DNA from: Microstegium vimineum
Taxonomy: Eukaryota > Streptophyta > Magnoliopsida > Poales > Poaceae
Assembly: GCA_022036555.1 (NCBI GenBank)
Contig: CM039122.1
Span: forward strand, 124,001 to 188,000
Direction of reading: 5' to 3'
Length of the DNA stretch: 64,000 nucleotides
Part shown: positions 33,875-45,207 of the stretch, in pieces
Layout: the number at the start of each line of letters is the position of its first letter
Position numbering within the stretch: position 1 is the first letter of the stretch
The notes under the pieces: model-generated
Database searches by the model: none
What the model was told of the DNA's origin: nothing
The model's input: only the letters and a program-made list of their open reading frames with translations
Position numbers and translations under genes: made by a program

Positions 33875-35284
33875 CCAGCGCAAGGCATGCCGACCTGATT
33901 GAGATTTGTATGGCTTCATTTTTATGTACGTGAATCATGCTTTTGTATGGCTGGTGGTTTGGCCATTACTCTGACAACAAACTGATAGATATTACAAACA
34001 GATAAATTTTCTAATCTGGGTAGTTCCCAATTTGTCACCTATATATGACCCCATGGCCCTTGCAAGCTTAAATTTCTCAATTTGATATACATTTGAATGT
34101 CCATCCTTAAATTTACACTGCTGCTCAATTTCAACCTCTTTCTGGCAGTTGGCTGTGTGGGCCAAGTTAGTTCCCTGTCATTTTGACAAAATTTACCCCT
34201 AACCATTTGGCCTTCTCCCAATATTGCTCGAACCATTAGTGCAGACCTGTGAACTATAGCCTCTCCAAACCCTAGATGAGGCGACTATGGAGATGGAGGC
34301 GAACACCATGACTACCATGACTGGTGAAGATGATGGCGGGCATCATAATAGGGTGGAGGCATGGTCACCTAGGGGGGGCCTCACCCAGTGGCGCATGTGG
34401 ACGATCGTGTGGCAACCCGAGGCGAGGCCAGTTGTGGTATCCTTATGGCTGGCATCGCAATAGGCTGGAGGCACGCTTGCCCAGGGTGGCCTTACACGTC
34501 GGCGCTTGGGGCTGATCGATCATGTGGCGACTTGGGTCGGCCTCGCCCTGCGGTGTGACGGAACACATGTACCACTACAAGGGCTTCGGGTGAACGGCTT
34601 GAAGTCTTGCTCACTCGGCGACACAGGACTAAGCCAAGTTTGGGTGATGGCTTGAGGCTTGTTGGCCTGACGATGGAGGTGCGACTTGTGTCCCTATGGT
34701 AGCCTTAACCAAAGGCAAAGGTTCACCTGCTCCTGCGGCGCATTGGCATGCTCACCCAAAGGCCCCGGGTTGGCCTCTCCTAGCAATGGCGCATGCACAA
34801 CAAAAAAAGCATCATGAATGTCTTGAGGGTGAGTTGAGCATCTATATTTTTCTGGTTTTGTCGACTTAGCAATGGTAATGCATTAGGTTGTTTTACTTTC
34901 AGGAGATACAATTTATTTGCTCAAATTTAAACTTCCATGGAAATCATGAGAAAGCCACAAATGGTGTGATGTTTTCCCATTGAGAAGATTGTTGATTCTG
35001 ATTTGAAAGAGTATAAGAATCTTATTGCATCAATTGTAGACTAGTGCCCTCCTGGTTATTTGGAAGTTGCACACATCCAATACTATGGTGTTCTTCAAAC
35101 TTTTCCAAAAGTAAATTCATACCAAGTATTGATTTGGTAAACAAAGATAAAGGTCATCGGCATGTTCACTTAATATTGTAATCCTTCTAAACCTTATGAG
35201 CTATCACCGAATGACATTTTGATGTGCAAGAGCAGCATAAAAATACAATAGAACAAGAGGAGGATACCAATCTTAGAAATCCAT
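33875..35284. other. JmjC 3' flank and intergenic DNA
   Basis: The first few hundred bases probably hold the 3' UTR. A GC-rich patch at about 34320-34800 contains short frames with no homology I recognise. Confidence 0.45.
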
Positions 35285-35286
35285 TA

Positions 35287-35695
35287 CTCACTTCGTTCCA
35301 AGTTGTAAGTTGTTCTAGCTTAGCTTCTCAAGCTATGTAGTATTTGCTACACATCTAGATATATATGTCTAGATGCATAATAAAAATGTCTGTATCTAGA
35401 AAAACTTGAACAACTTAGGTTCTGTTTGGCACAGTTCACGAACAACTCTTTAGGTGGAGCTAAACTATTTTGAAAAAAGTGTTTGGCAAAACAGCCTCAT
35501 CAACAACTTTATGCATGGATATGAGAGAAATGAGGGAGAGAACTGAGATAAGCTACTTTTTTCAGCTTCATCCCACTTCATGCGTAAAACTGTTTTGAAA
35601 ATGTGTTTGGTAAAAAAAAAAAAGCTCATAACAGCTAATAAAACTGTTGTGAGCTGCATCAAACAGGTCCTTACAACAATTTAGGATGGAAGGAG
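35287..35695. mobile_element. Stowaway-like MITE split by a Tourist-like MITE
   Basis: The outer ends CTCACTTCGTTCCAAGTTG and (reverse complement) CTCCTTCCATCCTAAATTG are inverted repeats flanked by TA (35285-35286 and 35696-35697). The insertion at 35418-35670 interrupts it. Without that insertion it would be about 155 bp. Confidence 0.6.
35418..35670. mobile_element. Tourist-like MITE, 253 bp, nested
   Basis: The ends GGTTCTGTTTGGCACAG and (reverse complement) GGACCTGTTTGATGCAG are inverted repeats with TTA duplications at 35415-35417 and 35671-35673. Inserted into the Stowaway-like MITE at 35287-35695. Confidence 0.75.
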
Positions 35696-35961
35696 TACTT
35701 AGAGAATGACCGCTAAAGAAGAGGGTAAGGACCACGAAATTTGCTTAAAGAGTCCCATTATGCCTTTGGAGGATAAAGTACCAGCAACATCTATGTCTTT
35801 TCCACTTAGGTTTCAATTTCACATTTATTCTCATGATTATTTGGACAAACTACAAGCTTGTGGTGAATTTTAATTACCCTTTTTGTCACCATAGTTAAAT
35901 CTTGGAAAGCACAACAAAGAAAAAAAAGGGAAACCACTAGTTTTGGATTATCAAAATAGTA

Positions 35962-36225
35962 CTCTCTTTCTATCAAATTATAAGATGCGTTGGTATTTTA
36001 GATATATTGTTTCTTCTATGTAGTTAGACAGTGTATATCTACTTGAATAGCAAAAGCTATATTATATCTAGAAAAGCCAAAACATGTCCAAATTATTATG
36101 AGTCGTTTTGGCTTTTCTAGGTACATAGCTTTTACTATGTACCTAGATACATGATGTCTAGATAATAATAAAAGTGCTAGTTCTGAATTTATAAAAGAAA
36201 AAATGACCTAGAAGTTAGAGCGGAG
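35962..36225. mobile_element. Possible Stowaway-like MITE
   Basis: CTCTCTTTCTATCAAATTAT on the left and a weakly matching inverted right end are flanked by TA. The interior has a long imperfect hairpin around AAAAGCTATATTA and AAGCCAAAAC. Confidence 0.4.
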
Positions 36226-39200
36226 TATTAGTTCAGAATTTTGTGTTTTGTGAAAACTTAGCTTGCACTATAACTACCTTACCTGTCAGTAGCTTTGATA
36301 GTTCTGTTTTTTTTCCACATGGTGGTTATTTTTATCAAATATAAATTCTCTGCTGCCATATATGTGTAGGTAAAGAAGTGGCTCAAATCAGCCTGAGCCA
36401 GTTTCCATTGAGTTTTCTTTTATCATAGAGCAAACACTTGCTTGCGTGATAGACAAGGACAAAAGGAGGATGCAATGAGCATAAGGAATAATAGAAGGCT
36501 GAGTGGTTCTCATATGCTTAATTTGTTGTCCTATGTAATGTATGTGGACTTGGTGTGTATGTAGACCTCATGTGACCATGAAGCGAATAAGGCAGTCTCC
36601 AACAGGATACCTATAGCTTCTATTTTGGGTGTTAGGAGAGTTATAACCCAAATCTAAATATCTTCTCTTGTAAAGACCTATTTACACAAAGAGTCCCTCA
36701 GCCCACCAAACTATCCTTTTTAGATTGGTGGGATAGAGTAACTAGTGCTGCCAGTGACACAATTTCATAGGTATGTGATGGTTTAGTTCATAGATTTTGT
36801 TATAAAAATCATTTTGTGCACACAGTTTATTTCTGTTGAGTGTTGTGTTCATCATATAATTCTGAAATTTTTGTGTTGATTATAAGATCATGATTGATGT
36901 CTGGTATTAATTTCATGATTTTAGGAGCGATGGTTGTAGAGTTATAAAAATGACAAAGTGACTGTGTCTCTGTTTGAGACTTCTGCTGTGATGTTTGTTT
37001 AGCAATTTATTTCGTGGCCAAGATGATGTTTTCTGTGGCTGAGTTGAATACCAAAGTGATAGATAATGTTATGATCTATCTTGTGTTAAATTTTTATGAT
37101 TTTACATCTGATAGTTTAGGAGTAATAAATTTTACAAGTTGAGTACAATTGTTTTTTACTTTTTGGACAGAGCTTATAAGAATGAGCTGTTTGAGCAAGT
37201 TACACATAGATTCATGCTTTGATCTTATTAAAACAATTGAAGTATATTTCATAAGCTTTTCAAAGAGTTAAAGTTTATATTTTTAGGTGGTGTACATCTT
37301 AGGTTATGGCTGTTCAAAGTTAAGTATACTGCTACTTTGTTTGAGTTGTTTGCAATAAAACTTTTATCTTTTTCATAGAGGTTTATATACTTAAATAACA
37401 TGAAATTTGTACAGTAAAGTAGCGAAAGCATATGTAAGCCACCGTAATTTTGGTAGATTTTATGGTACACTTTTGATATATGTTAATAATTCTACCTGCT
37501 TATACAAAGAAATTATGAAAATGTATTAAAATATTTTTTTTAGAAAAAGACACTATGTTTTCTATTGTTCATTTGTCAAGTGTGACATGTTGATAAAATT
37601 GGTCTTGTCCAATTGTGTGTTTGCAACATAAGTTAATATTATTTATTGCAATTATTAGTTTATGAACAATTCTCAGGGCAATGTTAATTAGCCCATGTTA
37701 ATGATATTTTCTGAGAATCATTTATATAACAAAGTTGTAGATAACTCATGTATCTAGCTGCTGTTAAAATTTGGTGACATTTGGCTAAATTGATTATGAT
37801 TTATGTATGTTTCAAGTTGCAGATTAGAGATGGCTACTCTCTGCTTTTTAGGAACAAATTCTAAAACTTTATAATTTTGACTTAGTTAACTTGAGCATCA
37901 TGCTGTGATGGTATTAGATGAAATGTAGATAATTTCATAAGCTTTCCATAATGCCTTCTTGCAAGTCCTTTGGATTTATAAAACTCCAGTTATGAGAAAA
38001 ACAAGTGCTTGCTAGCTGCTATCTAGAAACTGTATGCATAGGATTAACTATTTAATTCTATCTTGGTTGCTTAATCTAATGATTATCTTTTGGTTAATGA
38101 ATATTTGGTAAGTCTTAACCTAAGTTCAATTGTGTGTTATACTTTAGATTCTTATTATATCCAAATATTATGTTTGGTAAGGTTAATTAATCAACTATGA
38201 ATGTCTATGCATTGTATAATCTTGTGATGCCTTGAGTGTTTTAATCTGTCTTTGCTTGACTAAACTTATTAGTTTGTCTTGGTTGCTCTATACTTGATAT
38301 AATTTGAATCAAGTCTTCCGAGGTGTCATGTTTGAAGTACTTAGCATGTCCAACATTTATACTTAAATGGTATTACTTAATTAACTAAAAGAGCCTATGT
38401 CTTGCAAACCTAGTGTTGGCTTGAATGATTGTTTGTGATGCAACTTTGTGTTACCCTTTTCCTTGCATTTATATATTTGCATCTTTGCATCTCATTAAGG
38501 TACGCTAGATTCATGCATGATGGATATATCGAACCAGAAGACGATGATTGGTGGATCTAATCGAAGATGTATTGATGAATAAATCCAGAAGATGGTTAAT
38601 CTTGGAATTCTAATGTCAATCATTGAGGCTCGCCAAGCGAGTATTATCTAGCAAACACTAACTAGTGTTCTTACCAAGGCAAGCCTCGGTGTATTCAAAC
38701 CCTACCTTGTATTTCAATTTTTTTTAAATACACCTATGGTTAATTATTGCATGGTTACTATTCAAATAAATTCCTACTTGATGCATAGCTTATCCTTGAA
38801 TATTTATTCCTATACCTTGATACCGTTTTAAAAATACGAATGATACTTTATGCTGTTTAGCAATGCTTAGACCGATAGAGTCACATGATTTCCTGTCATC
38901 TGCGAGAATAAGTGATAACATGATTGCTTCGGCAACGATTCTGATTTTGAGAAGAATAGCGTATTGCTACCGCAAATGGTTATGTCTTAAAAAGGAAATG
39001 ATGAATGATGGAATTAATAATCGGGACCGGGCGGACACGCTGTTTGGGAGCCACCAGTGGTGACTGGTGAGCGGGTACTGTCCGCCTGTGTCATTAGGGC
39101 ATTGCCGTTGTAAAAAGTAGAAGGGTTGTGACTTTAGAGTACTGGACACATACTTCTGGAAGCTGTACTCCGGCTATTCCAATCTAAGAACGGTTAATTC

Positions 39201-41683
39201 ACACTGGGAGTGGAGAGATGTCGAGAGTAGTGTGTACCCTCCTGACTCGTGGAGTAGGGTGGATGTGTACTGTGCTCTCAGGTGGCGGAACCCCGGTCTT
39301 GGATGGAGAATCCGGGGAAGGTAGATATATGCGTGCTTTAGTGTTGCATATGTCGTGTGATAAGGAAGTCAACATAACTCTATCTTTTACATCGTAGTTA
39401 ATGAAACTTAAACTAGATACTTGATGATTCCTTTTTGATATGGTTGTTGCCTCGTTATCGATCAAAATTGCGATCGGTACTTGAGTAACTATTTATGAGA
39501 ACTAAAAATTTTAATTGTTTTTATAAATGCTCATTTATGCAAAATACTTGATTCTTGAAAAAACCCCACTTTAAATCCTATGATCTGCATACTATTATAT
39601 ATTACCACAATTTATTTGTCAGGTAAGACTTGTTGAGTATTCTCGTACTCAGGATTTGTTAACTGTGTTGTATGACCGTGGTTGATGTCGTTGAAGATTA
39701 GCCTTTGTGTGACCCTTGGGCAGGGTACATGATTTTTTGTTTTATAAACTTTACCACTTGGCTTGATGTAGTAATGACACTTCTATTATATTTCTAAACT
39801 TATGTTTTGTAATATAATTATGTATGACTTACGTTATTTGTTATTTTGACGTAAATTAAATTATTGTATTACTTCTACAATGATTATAATGAGGATCATG
39901 CTCAGAAAGGAGTGGATGGCTTGGTTGAACCCGATGACACCTGATGAATTTTTTAAAACTTAGATCATTTGTATTAGATTAAAGTTGGATGAACGATAAT
40001 CCTTACAAGTAGACCCTGTTCTTAGGAAGTTCTATCACAAAGAATGAACTCGGCATGGAGAGAGAAATTAACTGAGTATACGTTTCATTCATGATGAGTC
40101 GCAACAAGTTGCGATCATGAGCCACCTCCTCGTGGCTGCGTTTCTCAGCAGGGTAGCTAGCTAATCTGGCATGCCAGAGTGGTACGGTGGTTGCATCAGA
40201 GGATATGACACGTACTTCTCTCGTTGCTTGCATGGTCTTGTTTTTTTTTTTTTTTTTTTGCTGTATGCGGAAGGAGCAGAACTCCAGAGTATTCTGGCCG
40301 GGCATGCAGATGCAGACGAAGCTAAGGTAGCAGGCATGTTGCGGAATATCGATTTCTGTTGGTGCTTAGCTTGCTTGACCGAGTTTGACGCGTGGCGTGC
40401 CTGCGCAAGGTGCTCGGTCGTCGCCACTGCAGCCCGGCCCTATTACGTACGAGTAGTTGCTGGGTCGTCGTCGTCGCCTATACTGTATATATACTACTCG
40501 TATGTGTGTGTGTGTGTTTGTGTCCGTCATTTTCATTGCTTGTATCGATCTGATGATGGCAGGGCACAAGCGACTACTGATCGAGATACAGCACAAGCGG
40601 CCAGAGCTAGCTAGCGTGCAGTCGGTACGTTCATGTTTGTCGCCGGCCGGCCGGCCGGAGCTAGCCGATGCCTCCGCCGCTGTATTGTATTTGATCTGTA
40701 TATACGCGTGTTGGAGCGGAGAAGCGACGGCCGTGACGGCGACGTACGCCGGCGCAGACGCAGACAAGCAAGGATCGAGAAGCGGCAGAGGGGTCGTCGT
40801 TTTCGAAGGCTACTAAGCTGGTTTTTTTTTTTTTTTGCATTTGGGCGATGCTGATGCTGACATTATTAATTGTTCATTCCATCTAATATCTATCTATCTA
40901 TCAATTCCATTCAGTTCCCATCCATAGGGTCTTGGTAAAAAACGTGTAGTAGTCATCAAGATCAGAAGGGACCGGATTAATAAAGCAAGGCCGCCGGCCA
41001 GGCAGGCAGACAAACGAGTAGCTAGCTAGCTGAGTATATACGTCGTCCACTCGTCCGTATACGGTCTTGCAATGCTAGTCGTCGACACGGCAGAGTCTTC
41101 GCTCGATCGCATGATGATCTACTCCTATCCACGTACGTAGGAGTACGTATATACGCGCAGCCATTCAATTCATCACCCATCACCTCCCCCTCGCTCGCTC
41201 TCACTCGATCCTCCAATCCATCAGTGCCATCTGCATCAACCTCTCTCGGCGCTTTATTTGGCACACTCGATCTACCAGCCCGTGTCGATCTCTTTGGCTT
41301 CTGCACACTAACGTATCACGTATTATGTATATTCATCCATGACCCAACTCTCACAAGACGGTCAATTAATTACTAGCTCAGCTCTTCCCTCTTTCTAAAT
41401 TATATATAAGGGACGTTTTGATCTTTTGCATTGGTACATCTATTTTGTTATATATCTTGCTGCCAAGTTTAATTTTGTTGCTAGAGGTGACGACATCGTA
41501 GTTTAACTTTAGCAAGAGGACACGAAAATGATAGGCCCATTTGAATATTTGATGCTGGAACTGGAAAACTGGTAAAACTTAGGAGTTTACTGAGAGGCGC
41601 CCGCTTCAGGTCCAAAATCTTAAGCTCCATATAGCCACGCCATACAGATCGAGCTTTCGTTACACTTAAATATTATGTTGTTA
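36226..41683. other. Gene-free AT-rich DNA, perhaps old non-coding retroelement sequence
   Basis: No frame with coding bias was found. A patch near 38520-39760 (moderate GC; TTGTTGAGTATTCTCGTACTCAGG at 39628-39652) resembles internal parts of non-coding grass LTR elements, but no LTR pair or primer site could be fixed. Simple repeats occur (T run near 40243; ATCTATCT near 40890; CTAG-rich at 41020). Confidence 0.4.
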
Positions 41684-42067
41684 ACTTCTACTTTTTTAAA
41701 TTGACGGCTAAAGATAGAGAAATATTTGACTTAGGACAAAACTAATATGATATGTAAACAATTAAAGAGGGAGTATGTGATGTTTTGCTACTTCTCTCTA
41801 TGTGAATGAACAAACGGTTTCCGTATGTGATTGCTCAGATTATGACGATTTGGACCCAACCGCCTAAGTCATATCACTTCTACTTTTTTAAATTGACGGC
41901 TAAAGATAGAGAAATATTTGACTTAGGACAAAACTAATATGATATGTAAACAATTAAAGAGGGAGTATGTGATGTTTTGCTACTTCTCTCTATGTGAATG
42001 AACAAACGGTTTCCGTATGTGATTGCTCAGATTATGACGATTTGGACCCAACCGCCTAAGTCATATC
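41684..42067. repeat. Perfect 192-bp tandem duplication
   Basis: The 192-bp unit 41684-41875 is repeated at 41876-42067 with no difference that I can see. It contains no gene. It ends 11 bp before the gypsy element that starts at 42079. Confidence 0.9.
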
Positions 42068-42078
42068 CACAATCTATA

Positions 42079-43365
42079 TGTCAGTGTTATGACCCGGGGG
42101 TCAAGACCACCAACGAGTAAATTTGTATATCGCGTGCTCCCTCTCTCAGACGTGATGCAAGATGGACACAAGATTTATCCTGGTTCGGGTAAGAAGGCCC
42201 TACGTCCAGCGGGGGAGGATGACTTGTATTATCTCGCACCCAAAGCGTGCTCGTACAGGGGGGGTACAAGCAGTGTTACACGGAGTCGGCCACCCGAGGG
42301 GTCGATCGAGCGGCGCGGTGTGTGTGCGAGGCGTGGTCTAGGGTCCCTGAGAACCAAAGTCGGATCAGAGTCCTAGATGAAGTGGGAGCCGACCGAGAGA
42401 GACTCCAACCTCCTTTTTTTCTCTCTCTCTCTCTCTCTGTCCCATATTCTACCTCGGCATCCCCTTTTATAGACCAAGGGGAGACCCGAGGGTACAGGGT
42501 CCTAACAGTAGGAGTATGAGCGGTGCATCCACGGCACAGTGTTGGCGAAGAGACATCGAACGCTGTGGCGGCGTGGTCTTCCCGTCCTTCAGGCGTCCCC
42601 GGTCGTGGCATCAGTAGAAGTCGTCGCAGTGCAGTGTCCGCAGGCGGGCGCGAGTCCCACGGCCGAAGCGGGACGGAGCGGATGGGACGGCTTCCGTACT
42701 GGAGTTGTTGAAGAGGAGGGGGTCGAGCCCCCGGTCGAGGGAGGGGGTCGAGCCTTGTGTGACTTCGTCGCGTTCCCGAAGTCGTCGTCGAGGGTTGCAC
42801 TGTTCACTTTCCGAGGGGTACTGTTGAAGTACGTACTCGAGTAGTGGCGGCAGTGGTGGCAGAGTTGACGGGAATCGGGGACTAGACGGGGAGTTGGCGG
42901 ATTTGACAGCGGACGCGGACGCCCATGTCGTTAGGTGGGTTCACTTTTACCCATGCCGGAGCAGTTGGGTTAATCGAGCCCTTTGCCCGAGGGTCTTCTG
43001 CTTGACCCTTGCTCGAGGGGGAGGTCGAGGCGTCGCCGGGGTTCGAGAGGTCGAAGTCGAGGTAGAGGTCGGGGGGTCGTTCGTTCGACCCCTCGTCCGT
43101 CATCGAGGTGGAGCCGGGGGGTCGTTCGTTCGACCCCTCGTCCGTCGTCGAGGTGGAGCTGGGGGGTCGTTCGTTCGACCCCTAGTCCGTCGTCGAGCTG
43201 GAGGTCTGGGTTGTGACTTGTTGCTGCAGTTGGTGTAGATGGGACCCTCGATTGATGGGCCGTGTCCCACCGAATAGTGGGCTGACCCTTGCCTTAAAAA
43301 TGGTCGCTATGTCCAGCGTTAATTTAACGAAGGGTTTAGGGTACCCCTTACCTTCGTACCCGACA
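42079..43365 (-). repeat. Tat gypsy 3' LTR, complete, 1287 bp
   Basis: On the minus strand it starts TGTCGGGTACGAAGG (43365) and ends ATAACACTGACA (42079). A TATAAAAG box lies at 42471-42464. Three GGGGTCGAACGAACGACCCC-type units lie at about 43060-43195. A purine-rich tract (CCTCGGGGGCTAC on the minus strand) adjoins it at 43366-43378 as the polypurine tract. Confidence 0.92.
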
Positions 43366-43479
43366 GTAGCCCCCGAGGCCCCAGAGGAGTGATTTAGAAC
43401 TCCTCTAGGGGCTATGATACGCGTTTCTCGGAGGGAGTAAGAATTGCCCGGAGGTTTTATCCTCGGCCTGCAGGGTTAG

Positions 43480-44800
43480 TGAGAAATCCGATTCTCCGTG
43501 GGGTGCGCGCGAGCGCACCCCGCGGGGGTAGCCCCCGAGGCCCCAGAGGAGTGATTTAAAACTCCTCTGGGGGCTAAAATACGTTGTGTAGTGGGGTTTT
43601 TTAAGGATACCTGGAGACGCGGCACCCTGTCGAGGGGTCGATCCTGTTCCTTTTCATGCAAAGAGAAGTGTTCGAGGGCGGCTGTCGAACCCTACCGAGG
43701 GCCAGCCTTCGCTCCCTCGAGCACCACTGGAGTGAGAGCGCCCCGCCCGAGAGGTCGACTCTGTCTGCCAGGTTGCGAGTTTTCGACCCTCTTTCGTCGA
43801 GGGGTGCCGTGCGTAGTCGGGCCCTCGAGCCCTCGAATGGCTAGGTCTTCACTACCTCATAGCGTCCTTCCCACGGATCCTTTCGCTCGGATCGTGGGGT
43901 GAAGAGCATAGAGCTATCCTCGTTAGGACGAGCCCAAAGTCCACGGTGAGCTGTTCTCGGGCGTGAGTCCATTAGAAATGGCGCCCTGTACGGGTAAAAA
44001 TCCGAGTGAGAACTCGACCCCGTTCGATAGGGATCGACTAGCGGCCCGGAGGCGTTCTCATTGTTAAGCAAGCCGTACGGCTCTCTAAGCACGACCATGT
44101 GGACCACCAAGGTGCCAACCCCGTTCGATAGGAGTTGGTGGCTCGATGCCTCCCAGCGTAGGGATCCTTAGGTGTTCCTAGGTATGCCTCGGATATGTCC
44201 CAGGGAGCCTCGAGAGTTCGTTCTCGAGGTTCCGGGGACATCCCTGACTCGTGTACTCGAGGGCGGCTGTCGAACTCCGTTCGTGGAGCCAGCCTTCGCT
44301 CCCTCAAGATTTGGGGGTGGACCGGAGTCCGATAACCATGGGTCCTTCCTGACCTCAGGTACTCGAGGGCGGCTGTCGAACCCTATGTAAGGGCCAGCCT
44401 TCGCTCCCTCAAGATTTGACGGATGGTTCGTCATCCGACGCTATCCTCAGGAGGAGGAATCCGACCTTGTGGACCGCCGAGGGGAAAAGCAGGTGGTTGT
44501 TGTATTGAACTTGGGGACATACCTGTGTCGGAGCTCTCGAGGGAGGCTGTCGAACCCCCGGACGGGCCAGCCTTTACCCCTTCGAGGCCATGGAATGATT
44601 TGCAGTTGACGACCCGAGGCCCTGTCAGGCCTCGAGCACTCGAGGGGGGCTATCAAGCCCGTTCGTAGGCCGGCCTTTGTCCCCTCGAGATTTTGGGGGT
44701 GGACCGAGGTCCTAACCTGAGGTCATTTCTGGCCTCGGGCACTCGAGGGTAGCTGTCGAACCCTCTTTCGAGGGCCAGCTCTCGCTGCCTCAAGATTCCG
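43480..44800. repeat. Imperfect repeat family in the Tat 3' spacer
   Basis: At least six units share CTCGAGGGCGGCTGTCGAACC, a short variable piece, then GGGCCAGCCTTCGCTCCCTC. They lie near 43674, 44258, 44360, 44535, 44640 and 44742. CTCGAGG/CCTCGAG ends make each unit weakly palindromic. Spacing is irregular (about 100-580 bp). No protein frame is kept across units. Confidence 0.75.
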
Positions 44801-45008
44801 TACCCTCGAAGACGACGTTTCCGGCCGCGCGCCTTTTTAGGCGGTGTCCGTTCGGCGCAACAGTGCGGTTACAGCGCGGAGTGCGGTGCGGAACCCGATG
44901 ATGGGACGTTACGCCTTATCCTGGAGGGAATACGAAGAAGGAAGTACAGGCGAATTAAATGCGGAGATTCTCTTGCCTGTTGCCGGATCCGTCCGTTGGC
45001 CTCCCGCG

Positions 45009-45017
45009 TATAAATAG
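45009..45017 (+). promoter_or_regulatory. TATA box for the antisense gene of the Tat element
   Basis: TATAAATAG lies 199 bp upstream of the antisense start codon, in a GC-rich setting, with a pyrimidine-rich leader after it. This is the expected place for a plant core promoter on the plus strand. Confidence 0.65.
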
Positions 45018-45207
45018 TGAGGGCGAGGCGTCCGGTGCCCTTTACGCGCACTTGCCTTCCCCGCCTCCTTGCCTTCGTCTTCCTCGCCTTCCTTTCTCTG
45101 CCTCTGCCTTAGGCGTCCCGCGAGCAGGAAATCTGCGCGAGTGAGAGAGAAAGAGAAAGATAGGGAACGTACCCTCCGCCTCCCAGCCCGAGCAAACCAC
45201 CGTTCCC

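Noticed and set aside
38520..39760. Possible LTR or non-coding retroelement
   Set aside because: No paired repeats, primer site or target duplication could be fixed, so it is only mentioned as gene-free DNA.
42080..42090. LTR end placed at TGTTATGACCC (42085)
   Set aside because: That placement leaves unmatched flanks. Starting at TGTCAG (42079) gives matching CTATA duplications.
43674..44790. Regularly repeated units as a possible CRISPR or gene array
   Set aside because: Irregular spacing, diverged units, inside a retrotransposon spacer.
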